Assembly: GCF_023895975.1 (NCBI RefSeq)
Contig: NZ_JALBWM010000030.1
Span: 1 to 44,211 of the forward strand
Direction: 5' to 3'
DNA: 44,211 bases
Source of the DNA: Microbulbifer okhotskensis
GTDB taxonomy: Bacteria; Pseudomonadota; Gammaproteobacteria; Pseudomonadales; Cellvibrionaceae
How positions within the stretch are numbered: the stretch's first letter is position 1; every line of letters begins with the position of its first letter. A model generated the notes under the pieces. That model searched no databases. It worked only from the letters and a program-made list of their open reading frames with translations, and had not been told where the DNA came from. Both the position numbers and the translations under genes were made by a program. Shown here in pieces: positions 25,865 to 35,600 of this stretch.

Positions 25865-26404
25865 ATGTTGCTGCGGGTAAATTTTATGAAGGAATCATTT
25901 TATTTTTTGAAGGCGGTGGCAGACAACGTATTCATTGAAAGAATAGGTATAGACTTCGAAGATTTTGAGGTGGGTCAGGTATTTGAACATCGTCCAGGGC
26001 GTACGTTTACCGAAGCCAGTTGCTTGGATTACGCTTTTCACTCGTTTGATCTGACCCCGTTTGTTACTGATCAAGTCTACGCTCGCCGGGTGTACGGAGA
26101 TAGAGTTCGTGTTTTGGAGACTTTTATTTTGAGCGCTATGGCACATACCACAAAGACTTTTGGCAAGGTTGTGGCAAACTTGGAAATGAGCGAATGCAAA
26201 ATATTGCCAGTTTATGTGGGTGATACTTTGTATTTTGAATCAGAGATACTTTCCAAGCGGGCGTCAAAATCTCGGCCAGAGCAAGGGATACTCAGTGTTT
26301 ATTCTCGAGCGAAAAATCAACATAGTGAATGTGTTTGTGCTTATAAGCGAACCTTATTGGTGTACCGAAAAAATTGTGGTCCCTATGCTGCAGCAGGATA
26401 TTAG
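25865..26404 (+). CDS. MaoC-like hot-dog protein B lacking the active-site His
   Basis: This paralogue of the preceding gene (179 aa) keeps GIDFEDFEVGQVFEHRPGRT, VYVGDTLYFESEILSKRASK and ARRVYG-type features. At the active site it has D62 and V67 where the neighbour has N56 and H61, so the general-base histidine is gone. It may be a structural partner in a heteromer or bind substrate only. ATG 25886 is another possible start and gives 172 residues. It is the last gene of its unit; the siderophore DAHP synthase gene converges 54 bases downstream. Confidence 0.75.
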   Translation: MLLRVNFMKESFYFLKAVADNVFIERIGIDFEDFEVGQVFEHRPGRTFTEASCLDYAFHSFDLTPFVTDQVYARRVYGDRVRVLETFILSAMAHTTKTFGKVVANLEMSECKILPVYVGDTLYFESEILSKRASKSRPEQGILSVYSRAKNQHSECVCAYKRTLLVYRKNCGPYAAAGY

Positions 26405-26458
26405 CGAGATTGCCAGTTTGTCTCAGGTGGCGATCGTTCTTTAGCTGCTGCTTGCTTT

Positions 26459-27562
26459 TTATACCGCACTTCGACTGAGTTCTATGGGTAGAGTGTGAGA
26501 CGTGGTAGAGAGATTACGGCGCCTGACAACTGCTTCGGAAAGCATATCTAGTGTTTGGCAGGTATCGTCCCAACCAATACAGCTGTCAGTCACTGACTGT
26601 CCGTAAACCATATTTCCAGTTGAGCTGATTTTCTGACTACCCGCTTCAAGGTAACTTTCAAGCATTACGGCTGAAATGTTTTGCTGCCCTGAACTGATCT
26701 GCTCGCAGAGTGAGCCCGCCACCACAACCTGATTGCTGTGTATTTTTTGGCTGTTGCCATGACTGCAATCAACCATGATATTGGTTGTCAGTGATACAGA
26801 CTTAAGTAGGACAACTGACTGTTCTATGTCAGCTGAATAGTAATTTGGCTGACGGCCGCCACGAAGAATCAAATGGCAGTTTTGGTTGCCGGTAGATTGA
26901 ACCGCTTCAAATTTTCCATTGCGGATAGTCGTGCAAAATATTTGCTCTGATTGCGCTGCCTTAATGGCATTCATGGCAATTTGTATATTGCCATCGGTAC
27001 TGTTTTTAAACCCTATGGGGCAGGGCAGTGCCGAGGCCAGTTCCCGATGTGTCTGTGACTCTGTTGTTCGTGCTCCGATAGCCCCCCAGGAAATAAGATC
27101 TGCAATATATAGTGCATTGAGAGGGCAAAGGAATTCAGTTGCGGTACCGAGACCCAGAGCATTGATATTGAGTAGTAAATCACGAGATTTTATAAGCCCC
27201 GTGCGCATATCCGCACTGCCATCTAGCTTGGGGTCATAGATAAAGCCCTTCCAGCCTACTGTGGTGCGTGGTTTCTCAAAATACGTCCGCATCACCAGAC
27301 AGAGAGTATTTTCAAATTGGGCTTTTATTTCTGATAGCCGTTGTGCGTAGTCCAGTGCTGCGTCCGGATCATGGATTGAGCAGGGACCCACGACCACCAA
27401 TAAGCGATCATCCTCACCGTTAACTATCCTGGCTATTTCTCCTCGGGTGCGTTCAATACTCATGGCTGTAGTGGAAGGGCAGGGCATTGTGTCGATTAAT
27501 TCGTCATTGCGAGGAAGTTGCATATGAGACTGTACGCTCAAAATAGCGGGAATGTCAGACAT
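26459..27562 (-). CDS. 3-deoxy-7-phosphoheptulonate (DAHP) synthase, siderophore-dedicated
   Basis: This AroF/G/H-type enzyme (367 aa) joins phosphoenolpyruvate and erythrose 4-phosphate, the first step to chorismate and so to DHB. It aligns with E. coli AroG without gaps through residue 190: GPCSIHDP with metal-ligand C61, YFEKPRTTVGWKG and SWGAIGARTTESQTHREL. In the allosteric pocket D146, M147, P150, Q151 and S180 of AroG are replaced by C, P, A, L and P. It is the last gene of the Fur-linked minus-strand unit, behind the entD-like gene. Confidence 0.93.
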   Translation of the reverse strand: MSDIPAILSVQSHMQLPRNDELIDTMPCPSTTAMSIERTRGEIARIVNGEDDRLLVVVGPCSIHDPDAALDYAQRLSEIKAQFENTLCLVMRTYFEKPRTTVGWKGFIYDPKLDGSADMRTGLIKSRDLLLNINALGLGTATEFLCPLNALYIADLISWGAIGARTTESQTHRELASALPCPIGFKNSTDGNIQIAMNAIKAAQSEQIFCTTIRNGKFEAVQSTGNQNCHLILRGGRQPNYYSADIEQSVVLLKSVSLTTNIMVDCSHGNSQKIHSNQVVVAGSLCEQISSGQQNISAVMLESYLEAGSQKISSTGNMVYGQSVTDSCIGWDDTCQTLDMLSEAVVRRRNLSTTSHTLPIELSRSAV

Positions 27563-27610
27563 AACAAGGTCCTTTTCTTTTTCCTGATTGATCGCTTGCG
27601 TTGCAAGTTG

Positions 27611-28336
27611 TCATGAATGCTCAACGATGCTCAATATGCCGTCTTGATGTGGTTGGTATGCGCCAATAAACATGCTTCCTGTAGGGACTGTGGGTGACAG
27701 GTCCCGCAATATTCGCAGTTCTAATTTTTGTTGTTGAACAGATAAAACCAAAATTTCGGCATCGAGAAAGTCAAAGTACTGACCAACTTTGGAGTAAATA
27801 GCTTTAAACAGACTTTCTTTGGCTGAAAAAGCAATAGTCAGCCAGGTTTCCAGCGCTAGCCCACTTTTTGACAGCAGCGTTTCTTCCGCTGGGCTCACTA
27901 GGTTCTGTTTTATCTCTCTGGCGGTTTGTTCTTTTATCGTCGTCTCAAAATCGACGCCAAGCACCTCTGCTTCTTTGCTGGCGGCACAGACAGCTCTATT
28001 CGAAGCATGAGTAATCGATGCTCGAATACCTGGGGGCCAAACCGGGCAGCGGTTCGCTCCGATGGGAATTTCAGCTACCGGTATCCCGAGCTTTTGAAGT
28101 GCATAATGGGCACAGCTTCTCCCCGCTAGGAATTCAGCGCGTCGCGATGTAACAGCTTTTTTCAACTGCTGTGGAAAAGGAATATTTAACAGGGAAAAAA
28201 GCTGGTCGCTATAGTTCTCTGGATTAAAGGTACTTTCCACTAAGTAGCTAGAAAAATGTGCGGGTTCGATAAGCTGGTGCCCCCCGAGAAAAGAGGACAT
28301 CGGGATATCTGTATTGCAAACAGTTTTCTGAGTCAT
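27611..28336 (-). CDS. entD: 4'-phosphopantetheinyl transferase, EntD-like
   Basis: The 241-residue protein attaches phosphopantetheine to carrier domains of EntB and the NRPS. Motifs are RRAEFLAGR, GANRCPVWPPGIRASITHAS, GVDFET with D129 and E131, and WLTIAFSAKESLFKAIY with K173/E174. This is the EntD subgroup. Its ATG overlaps the stop of the upstream MFS gene, so it is coupled to it. It works on the two T domains and the ArCP encoded in this locus. Confidence 0.92.
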   Translation of the reverse strand: MTQKTVCNTDIPMSSFLGGHQLIEPAHFSSYLVESTFNPENYSDQLFSLLNIPFPQQLKKAVTSRRAEFLAGRSCAHYALQKLGIPVAEIPIGANRCPVWPPGIRASITHASNRAVCAASKEAEVLGVDFETTIKEQTAREIKQNLVSPAEETLLSKSGLALETWLTIAFSAKESLFKAIYSKVGQYFDFLDAEILVLSVQQQKLELRILRDLSPTVPTGSMFIGAYQPHQDGILSIVEHS

Positions 28337-29640
28337 GATGTTGTTACTTCTGAATCCATATTTTTTGTTTGTGGGGTAAGGTTCTGGGCGGGTGTTGATA
28401 CTTTTTGTACTTTTTTTTTAATAAACGCAGCGCCCTTTAAGCTGCTGAACCCTAGGGACATCGCGATCGTAATACCCATTGCGACGGCTGCAAAATAGAA
28501 AGTTCCAACCATGGGAGCAAATACCTTACCCAGCAGACCAAAGCCCATAGCACCGACAGTATCCCCAGTTACATTTTGTGCGACCCATAAGCTGTTAACT
28601 CTACCCTGTAATGGGTTGGGGGTGTGGCTCTGTACCAGGGTTATTTGAATGAGTGAGCTGGTCGCGCCGAGGTAGCCATAGACGACCAACGCCAATAATG
28701 CGAAATAGAGATGATTGCTCAGAGTGAGGGCACCGAGGGCTACAAAGGATAGAGTGCAGCTTAGAAGTAGGGCAGCGCCAGGACGTTTGAGTTGAGGGGC
28801 CCAGCCACTGGTTAAGGCGCCCAACATAGCACCCAGGGGAACAGCCGAGTACATCAGCCCAATTTCGAAAGCACCACCACCAAATGAGATTGTGACCAGT
28901 GCGGGAAATAGCACGCGGACTCCTTTTCCGAGTGAATCCAGTGTGCCGACAGCCACGGCGCTGCCAACAATTTTATGGCTGAACAAAAAGGAGAAACCTT
29001 CGGCCAGTGCTTTTAAGGGGCGCTTGCCGGGCTGCTTACTCGGCACCATTGACGGCAATCGGGTCAGCGGGATCAAAGTGGCAAAAGTCCCCACTGATGC
29101 AGCCGTGTAGTTCCAGCTGATATTTGTGGCGGCAATGATAAGACCTCCAATTGCCGGGGAGATAACGGTACCGATTCTCACGGTGAGCATGCTGAGAGCA
29201 TTGGCTGGAGCAAGATTCTCCTTGCCGACAATCGAGGGGATGGAGGCCATTAACGCAGTGATACCGATGGCGCCAAACAAACCACTCCAGATAGAGAGGG
29301 CGTAGAGAGCAATTAATGATGGTGATGCAAAAAAGCAGTTTACAGCCAGTGCAGCAAAGCCCAAGCCACAACCAGAGCGGCCAATTAAAACTAATGTGCG
29401 GCGGTTGTAGCGGTCTGCGAGTACTCCGCCCCAAAGTAGACCAATAAACAGGCTGATACCTTCAAGGGTCATGATCACACCCACCTGGATGGTAGAGCCC
29501 GTCATGGAATGGATCTGAACTGGCACAGCGACGGTGAGCATTCCCATGGAGATAATCGAGATCATCCTGGCGATAAAAATCATGCGAAAACTTGTGTTGC
29601 TTTTTAGCAAGTCAAATTTCATAAACAGAGAAGGATTCAT
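28333..29640 (-). CDS. entS: MFS siderophore exporter, EntS-like
   Basis: The 435-residue protein has about 12 transmembrane helices and EntS-type features: RMIFIARMISIISMGMLTVA, SMTGSTIQVGVIMTLEG, GVLADRYNRRTLVLIGR and LTVRIGTVISPAIGG. EntS exports enterobactin from the cytoplasm. It lies directly behind the NRPS gene with an ATGA overlap and is coupled to the EntD-like gene downstream. The C-terminus after residue 400 is polar and unconserved. Confidence 0.92.
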   Translation of the reverse strand: MNPSLFMKFDLLKSNTSFRMIFIARMISIISMGMLTVAVPVQIHSMTGSTIQVGVIMTLEGISLFIGLLWGGVLADRYNRRTLVLIGRSGCGLGFAALAVNCFFASPSLIALYALSIWSGLFGAIGITALMASIPSIVGKENLAPANALSMLTVRIGTVISPAIGGLIIAATNISWNYTAASVGTFATLIPLTRLPSMVPSKQPGKRPLKALAEGFSFLFSHKIVGSAVAVGTLDSLGKGVRVLFPALVTISFGGGAFEIGLMYSAVPLGAMLGALTSGWAPQLKRPGAALLLSCTLSFVALGALTLSNHLYFALLALVVYGYLGATSSLIQITLVQSHTPNPLQGRVNSLWVAQNVTGDTVGAMGFGLLGKVFAPMVGTFYFAAVAMGITIAMSLGFSSLKGAAFIKKKVQKVSTPAQNLTPQTKNMDSEVTTS

Positions 29641-32600
29641 AGGGGTTCGCCAGCCTCGTGGAGATCTGCATTTTTTGTTTGTCGGTTTAAGGTGGGCACC
29701 TTTGCCAGTATCCCGTTGAGTAGTGGGCCGAGAACCTCAAGGGCTCTGGGTGACAGAATATCGTCGTGGGCAAAAGGTAAGCGGTGTTGCTGCATATTAC
29801 TGAGGAAGGAGGCCCAGCTTTTCTCTACATCCCAACCATCGGGTAGTGTTTTTTCAGCGACAAAAAGTTGCACATTGCCGGAGTAAGGCTGCGTATAGGC
29901 ATCTGAGAGCAGGCGCACGGCGTCATCATAGTTGGCTACGATGTCGTTGAACATTTTGGTTTGTTCCTGCAGTGTTGCTTCATCGGCAAACTCTCCTTCT
30001 GCAGCATTCAGGAACTGCCGTTTTTCTCTTTCCACCTCTTCCTTGGCTTCATTTTCGGTGGGCCTTTTCCACTCCTGGCCTTCTGGTGGGTAGGTATCGA
30101 ACAGACCGACAAAAGCAACTTCGTGGCCCAGAGCGGTCAGCTTGGATGCAAGTGCTACAGTCACAGTACCGCCAAAAGAGTATCCCATTAAGTGATAGGG
30201 GCCTTCGGGTTGCACGCTGAGCAAGGTTTGTAAGTAGCGGTCCACCGCCTCACCCATGTTTTCACTAATGGCCACAGCGCCGTTAGGTCTGGGAGACTGC
30301 AATCCGATGATCGGCCAGCGTCCCGCCAGGTATTTGGGGAATCCGGTATATTGCCAGGAAAAGCCCGAGCCAGGATTAATACAGAAAAGAGCAGTACCAG
30401 CACCGGTTCTTATGGGAAGAATATTGCCAAAACCGGCTTTTTCGGGATCTTTACGTAGTTTTTCATCAGTGAGTACCGCGGCCAGACTTTCAGTGGTGGG
30501 CGAAACCATAATCTGCCCAACGGTAACGGGAAGTGTTAAAGCCTGGCGTAACTCAGCAGCCAGTCTCATCGCCAAGAGGGAGTGCCCACCCAGCTCAAAG
30601 AAGTTGGCTTCGGCAGTTACTGATTCGATATCCAGCAGCTTGCAAAAGCTGTTAGCGATGATCTGTTCAGTCCCTTCATTGGGTGCGCGGCCCAAATTGG
30701 GCTGGGCAATTTGCGGGTCGGGTAGGGCTTTTCTGTCTAATTTGCCATTTGCGCTGAGGGGGAAAGAGTCTACGGCGACGAGTGTTGATGGGACCATGTG
30801 CGCGGGCAGGGTTTGTGCCAGTTGATCGAGCAGTGGCCGTAACGCGGTTGGTGTCTCGGATGAATTCTCCAGAATGACATAGGCTACCAACTGGCGGTTG
30901 TCACCAGTAGTTCTGGTCCGATTAAGTGCACGGGCATGTACTGCTGCTTGCCTGACATGGGGAAGAGATACCAGGGCTTTTTCGATTTCGCCAATTTCAA
31001 TACGTAGACCACGGATTTTAATTTGGTCGTCACTACGGCCAATATATTCAACATTGCCGTCCGCGAGCCAGCGCACTACATCCCCGGTACGATACATTCT
31101 CTCTCCTACCGCATAAGGATCTGCGACAAATCGTTCTGCGGTCAGACTGTGTCGATTAAGATAACCAATGGCGAGTTGCTTGCCACTCAGGTAGAGCTCT
31201 CCCGGCACCCCGATGCCGACTGGTCGCAAGAACTGATCCAGAATTCGCAGCTGGGTGTTCCATACCGGTTTTCCTATAGGAACTCCAGTTCCTTCACTTA
31301 GGGCAATGTTGGGATTAGCCGCGCAATGGGTGACGTCGACGGCGGCTTCTGTAGGGCCGTACAAATTATGTAAAGGTGCGTTGAAATAATTTGCGTAGGC
31401 AGAAGCCAGCTCTTTGGAGAGCGCTTCTCCGCTGCAGAATATTCGTCTCAGCGAAGCAGTTTGGGGTGTCGCCGATGGCTGGCTGTCCAGGTAATCCATC
31501 ATGGCAGCCAGCATAGAGGGAACAAAGTGCATGGTTGTCACCTGGTGCTGCAAGATTGTCTCAAGTAACTGTTTCGGGTCTCGATGGGCTTCAGCGGGAG
31601 CCATTACCAGTTCTGCGCCTTGTATCAGCGGCCAAAAGAATTCCCACACGGATACATCAAAACTCGATGGCGTTTTTTGTAATACGACATCACTTGCTTG
31701 GAGCCGATATTCACTCTGCATCCACTGGAGCCGGTTCACAATGGCAGCGTGGGAAACCAGCACGCCTTTGGGGCGACCGGTAGATCCGGAGGTGTAAATC
31801 AAGTAGGCGGGATCTTCCGGGCGAATTTCTGTCGCTACCCTTTCTCTGGGAGCTTCCTTGCAAAGCAAGGTTTCGATTGAGAGCACCGGCCCAGGGCAGG
31901 GCACCGGGCAGTTATCCCCAAAGCGCTGAACCTGGTTAGCACCTGCGAGAATCAACTTGGGGTTGGCGTCTTCCAGCATGAGTGCTAAGCGCTCGTCGGG
32001 ATAATCGATATCCAGTGGTAGATAAGCTGCTCCGGCTTCAATAACGGCCTGAAGAGCGAGGCTGAGCGGGATACTGCGATCAATCGCTACGGCAACAATA
32101 TCACCGGGGCCAATTCGATTTATATTGAGCTGGGATGCAATATTGCAAACTTGTCGTCGCATACTTTGATAATCAAGGGAGAAATTTTCGTCGGTTAGCG
32201 CCTTTCCTGTTGGGCTTTTTTGCGCTTGCAGGATCATTAAGTCGCGTAAAGTTGCCGGTGCAATATGCTGATTCGTATCGTTAATCCTTTGGATGAGTAG
32301 TTGTTCATCGAGGACTTGCAGAGACATTGATGCCAGTGGTTGCTTCGGGCTTTCCGCAAGCTGGGTAAGCAGGTTGATAAACCGCTGGGCCAGATATTCA
32401 GCATTGGCCACGGCATCACGGTATTCAAACAGGATTCTCGGATTGTCTCCGGGCAGAACCAATATCGTTAGCGGGTAGTGAGTAAATCCTCGACTTTTAA
32501 CCGAGTTTAACTGAAGCCCTGCATGATCTTGCTGCAGTAGTACTTTATCAGCCGGATAGTTCTCAACGACCAGGAGGGTATCGAAGAGAGTGTCAGAGCC

Positions 32601-35600
32601 GGCAATACGCTGGATCTCTCCCAGCCCAATACCATCGTGGTCGAACAGTGCAATCTGCTGTTCCTGCAAGGACTGCAGCTGTTTTATCAGCGGTTGTTGC
32701 GGCTCTAATTGAACGCGAACGGGCAGGGTATTACTGAATAGGCCAATCACTTCATCGATACCTTCGACCGCACTGGAGCGTCCTGACACCGGGCTTCCAA
32801 AGACTACATCATTGCGACCGGTTATCGAGCCTAACAGGGCACCCCAAACACCTTGGATAAGTGTGTTAAACGTGAGTCCTTCCTGTTGGCACAACTTATT
32901 GAGCTGTTGGTGCAGTTGTTCACACAGCGGGAGTTCAATTTCGTGGACGGTTTCTTTGTCTCTGCTTTCGGCAAAGGCCAAAGTGGGGATCACCCCCCGG
33001 AGCAGGCTGTGCCAATGTTCTCTGGTGTCTCGTTGATCCCTGTTCGCTAGCTGCGATACGATCGGAATGTAGCGATTGGTCTCTGTAGAAACTCTATGGG
33101 AATCTTTGCGATAAGCTCCTAACAGGTCCTGCAGTAGAATAGGTGTAGACCAACCATCAATAACTAGGTGATGGGCGGTAATCAGCAAAGAATAATTTTT
33201 AGCCGCCATCTTGATAATATGTGCATGCAACAACGGGGTGCGGGTTTCCACATGCGTGGGAATATCGAACGGCATTTTAGCTTGCTGGAGCTCCAAGGCC
33301 AGTATCATTTCCTGTTGCAGCTGATCTGGCTGTTGGCTCAAGTCCACTTCCGTGAGCGGCCAGTGTGGCATACTCCCTGTGTCATTGGTCGCTCGGGGGA
33401 TTAACTGCAGAGGGGCCTCCCAGGATTCACAGTCGAATAGGGCTCCCAGTTGGGGGTGCATTGATAAAGTGCTATCGAGTGCGCTGCGCAATCGGGGAAT
33501 ATTCAGTTCTCCGGTCAATTCCAGTTTGGTGGTAAAACTGTAGGAGTTTTCCTCACTCCCCAACTGGACTTGGAACAATAACCCTGCTTGTAATGGCAGC
33601 ACTGGCAATACCGCAGCGAGTGGGCCATATTTTTTCTCGACTTGGTTCAGTGGTAATTTTGCAGTGTTAAGCGGCAGTTGCTCGGGTTGGTATAGTATTG
33701 CGTTCAGGTTTAGCGCAATTTGTGCCGGCGAACGGAGCTGGAAAATTTCTTTAGGACGCAGGTCATATCCGGCGTTGCGCATTGCTGTACAAAGGCGCAT
33801 TGCGGAAATACTGTCACCTCCCAGCTGAAAGAAATCATCTTCCGCTCCGATACTGTCCAAATCGAGGATCTTCGCAATGGCATCGCAGACAAGTTGTTCT
33901 TCAGTATTTTTTGCGGGTCTGGAACATTGCTGTGGGGGAACAGAGGGTATTGGCAATGCTTTTTTATCCAGTTTTCCGCTGACTGTCAGGGGGAACTCAG
34001 AGAGAATTACCAGGCTGCTGGGCACCATGTAGTCTGGGAGCTGCGCTTTTAATTGTTGCAGAAGTCTGGATCTGACTTCTTGTTCTTTATCTTTAGAGGT
34101 AGATTTTACAGTGGGTTTAAGGGTGCAGTAGGCCAGCAATTGATTGCCAGTGACAATGGGCCTGGCGATAACGGCGACTTCTTTGGTTTCTTCCAGAGCG
34201 GAAAAGGCAGCTTCGACATCACCCAACTCAACACGAAATCCACGTACTTTCACCTGGTTGTCACTGCGGCCAATAAATTCCAATTGCCCTGCGGTGCTCC
34301 AGCGGACCAAGTCCCCAGTCAGATACATAACGTCACCGGAGCGGTAGGGGTTGGCGACAAAGCGAATGGCGGTAGTTTCCGGTCGACGTAGATATCCGAG
34401 GGTCATATTGTCCCCGGCGAGATAAAGCTCTCCAGCTACGCCGATCGGGACTGGCATCAGACGTTTGTCCAGAACATATAACTCGGTATTGGCAAGGGGG
34501 CGCCCAATGACCGGCTCAGGTAATTCAGGTAGAACCTGTGCGCTGGTCGCATAGACCGTAAATTCTGTGGGTCCATAAATATTGTGTGCCTGCAGTTGGG
34601 GGTATTGCCGCAGTGCGGACCACAGGGCTGGAGAAACCGCTTCACCACAAATATCCATCAAGATGGGATGGTGGTGGCCTGCTTCCATAAGTCCGCCTTC
34701 CAAAAGCTGGGTGGCCAGAGAGGGCGCTACAGAGAGGGTATCTATCTTCAGCGAACGGATAGAATCGATAAGTCCATAAACATCCCGCTTGGCATCATCG
34801 TCAAATAGATACAGTTCATGGCCGAGCATTAGCAGCAATATGGGGTCCCAGGATGTGTCGAATGAGAAGGAACCTGTCAACGCTACTTTCAACCGCTGAT
34901 TGCTGCTGCGGGTATTTGCGTTTTTGAATATCTCGTCCTGTAGGGCCAATGCCAGGTTTAGAAGTGCTCCGTGGGGTACCATCACCCCTTTGGGTTTTCC
35001 TGTAGAACCGGAGGTATAAAAAATATAAGCCCGCTGATCACCATTTGTTACGGTGGCTTGATCAAAAGGCAGTTCAAATTGGGGAGGGGCCACAGTATCC
35101 AAGTGGAGTTGAGAAATTTTAGGTGCTAGTCGGTTTGCCTGGCTGGATAATGTAATCACCTGTGCCGGTTGTGCATCTTCGCACATGACGGCAATGCGCT
35201 CATCGGGGTGCGTCAAATCAAGTGGTAGGTATGTGGCACCAGAATAGAGAATGGCAAGAATAGATGCGATAGCGTCAATTGATCGAGGCAGAGCCACCGC
35301 GATAATATCACCAGTACTAATACCTTCTTGTTGTAGGGCAATACAAATTTGTAGGGCGCGATATGACAAGGCTTCGAATGAAACAGTTTGCCCATTGAAT
35401 ACAATGGCGGTATCACGGCCCCGAGTCTGAACCTGCTGGGAAAAAATGTCGAGCACACTGATATATTGCTCTGTATTGGCAATCTCAGTTCCTTTCGCCC
35501 ATCCGTCAATCAAGCTCTGCTCGTTTTCCGGGATTAGAGAAAACTCGCTGGCTAAAATTTGACGGTTTTTATGGGCTTGAGTAAATAAATTACTGATTCT

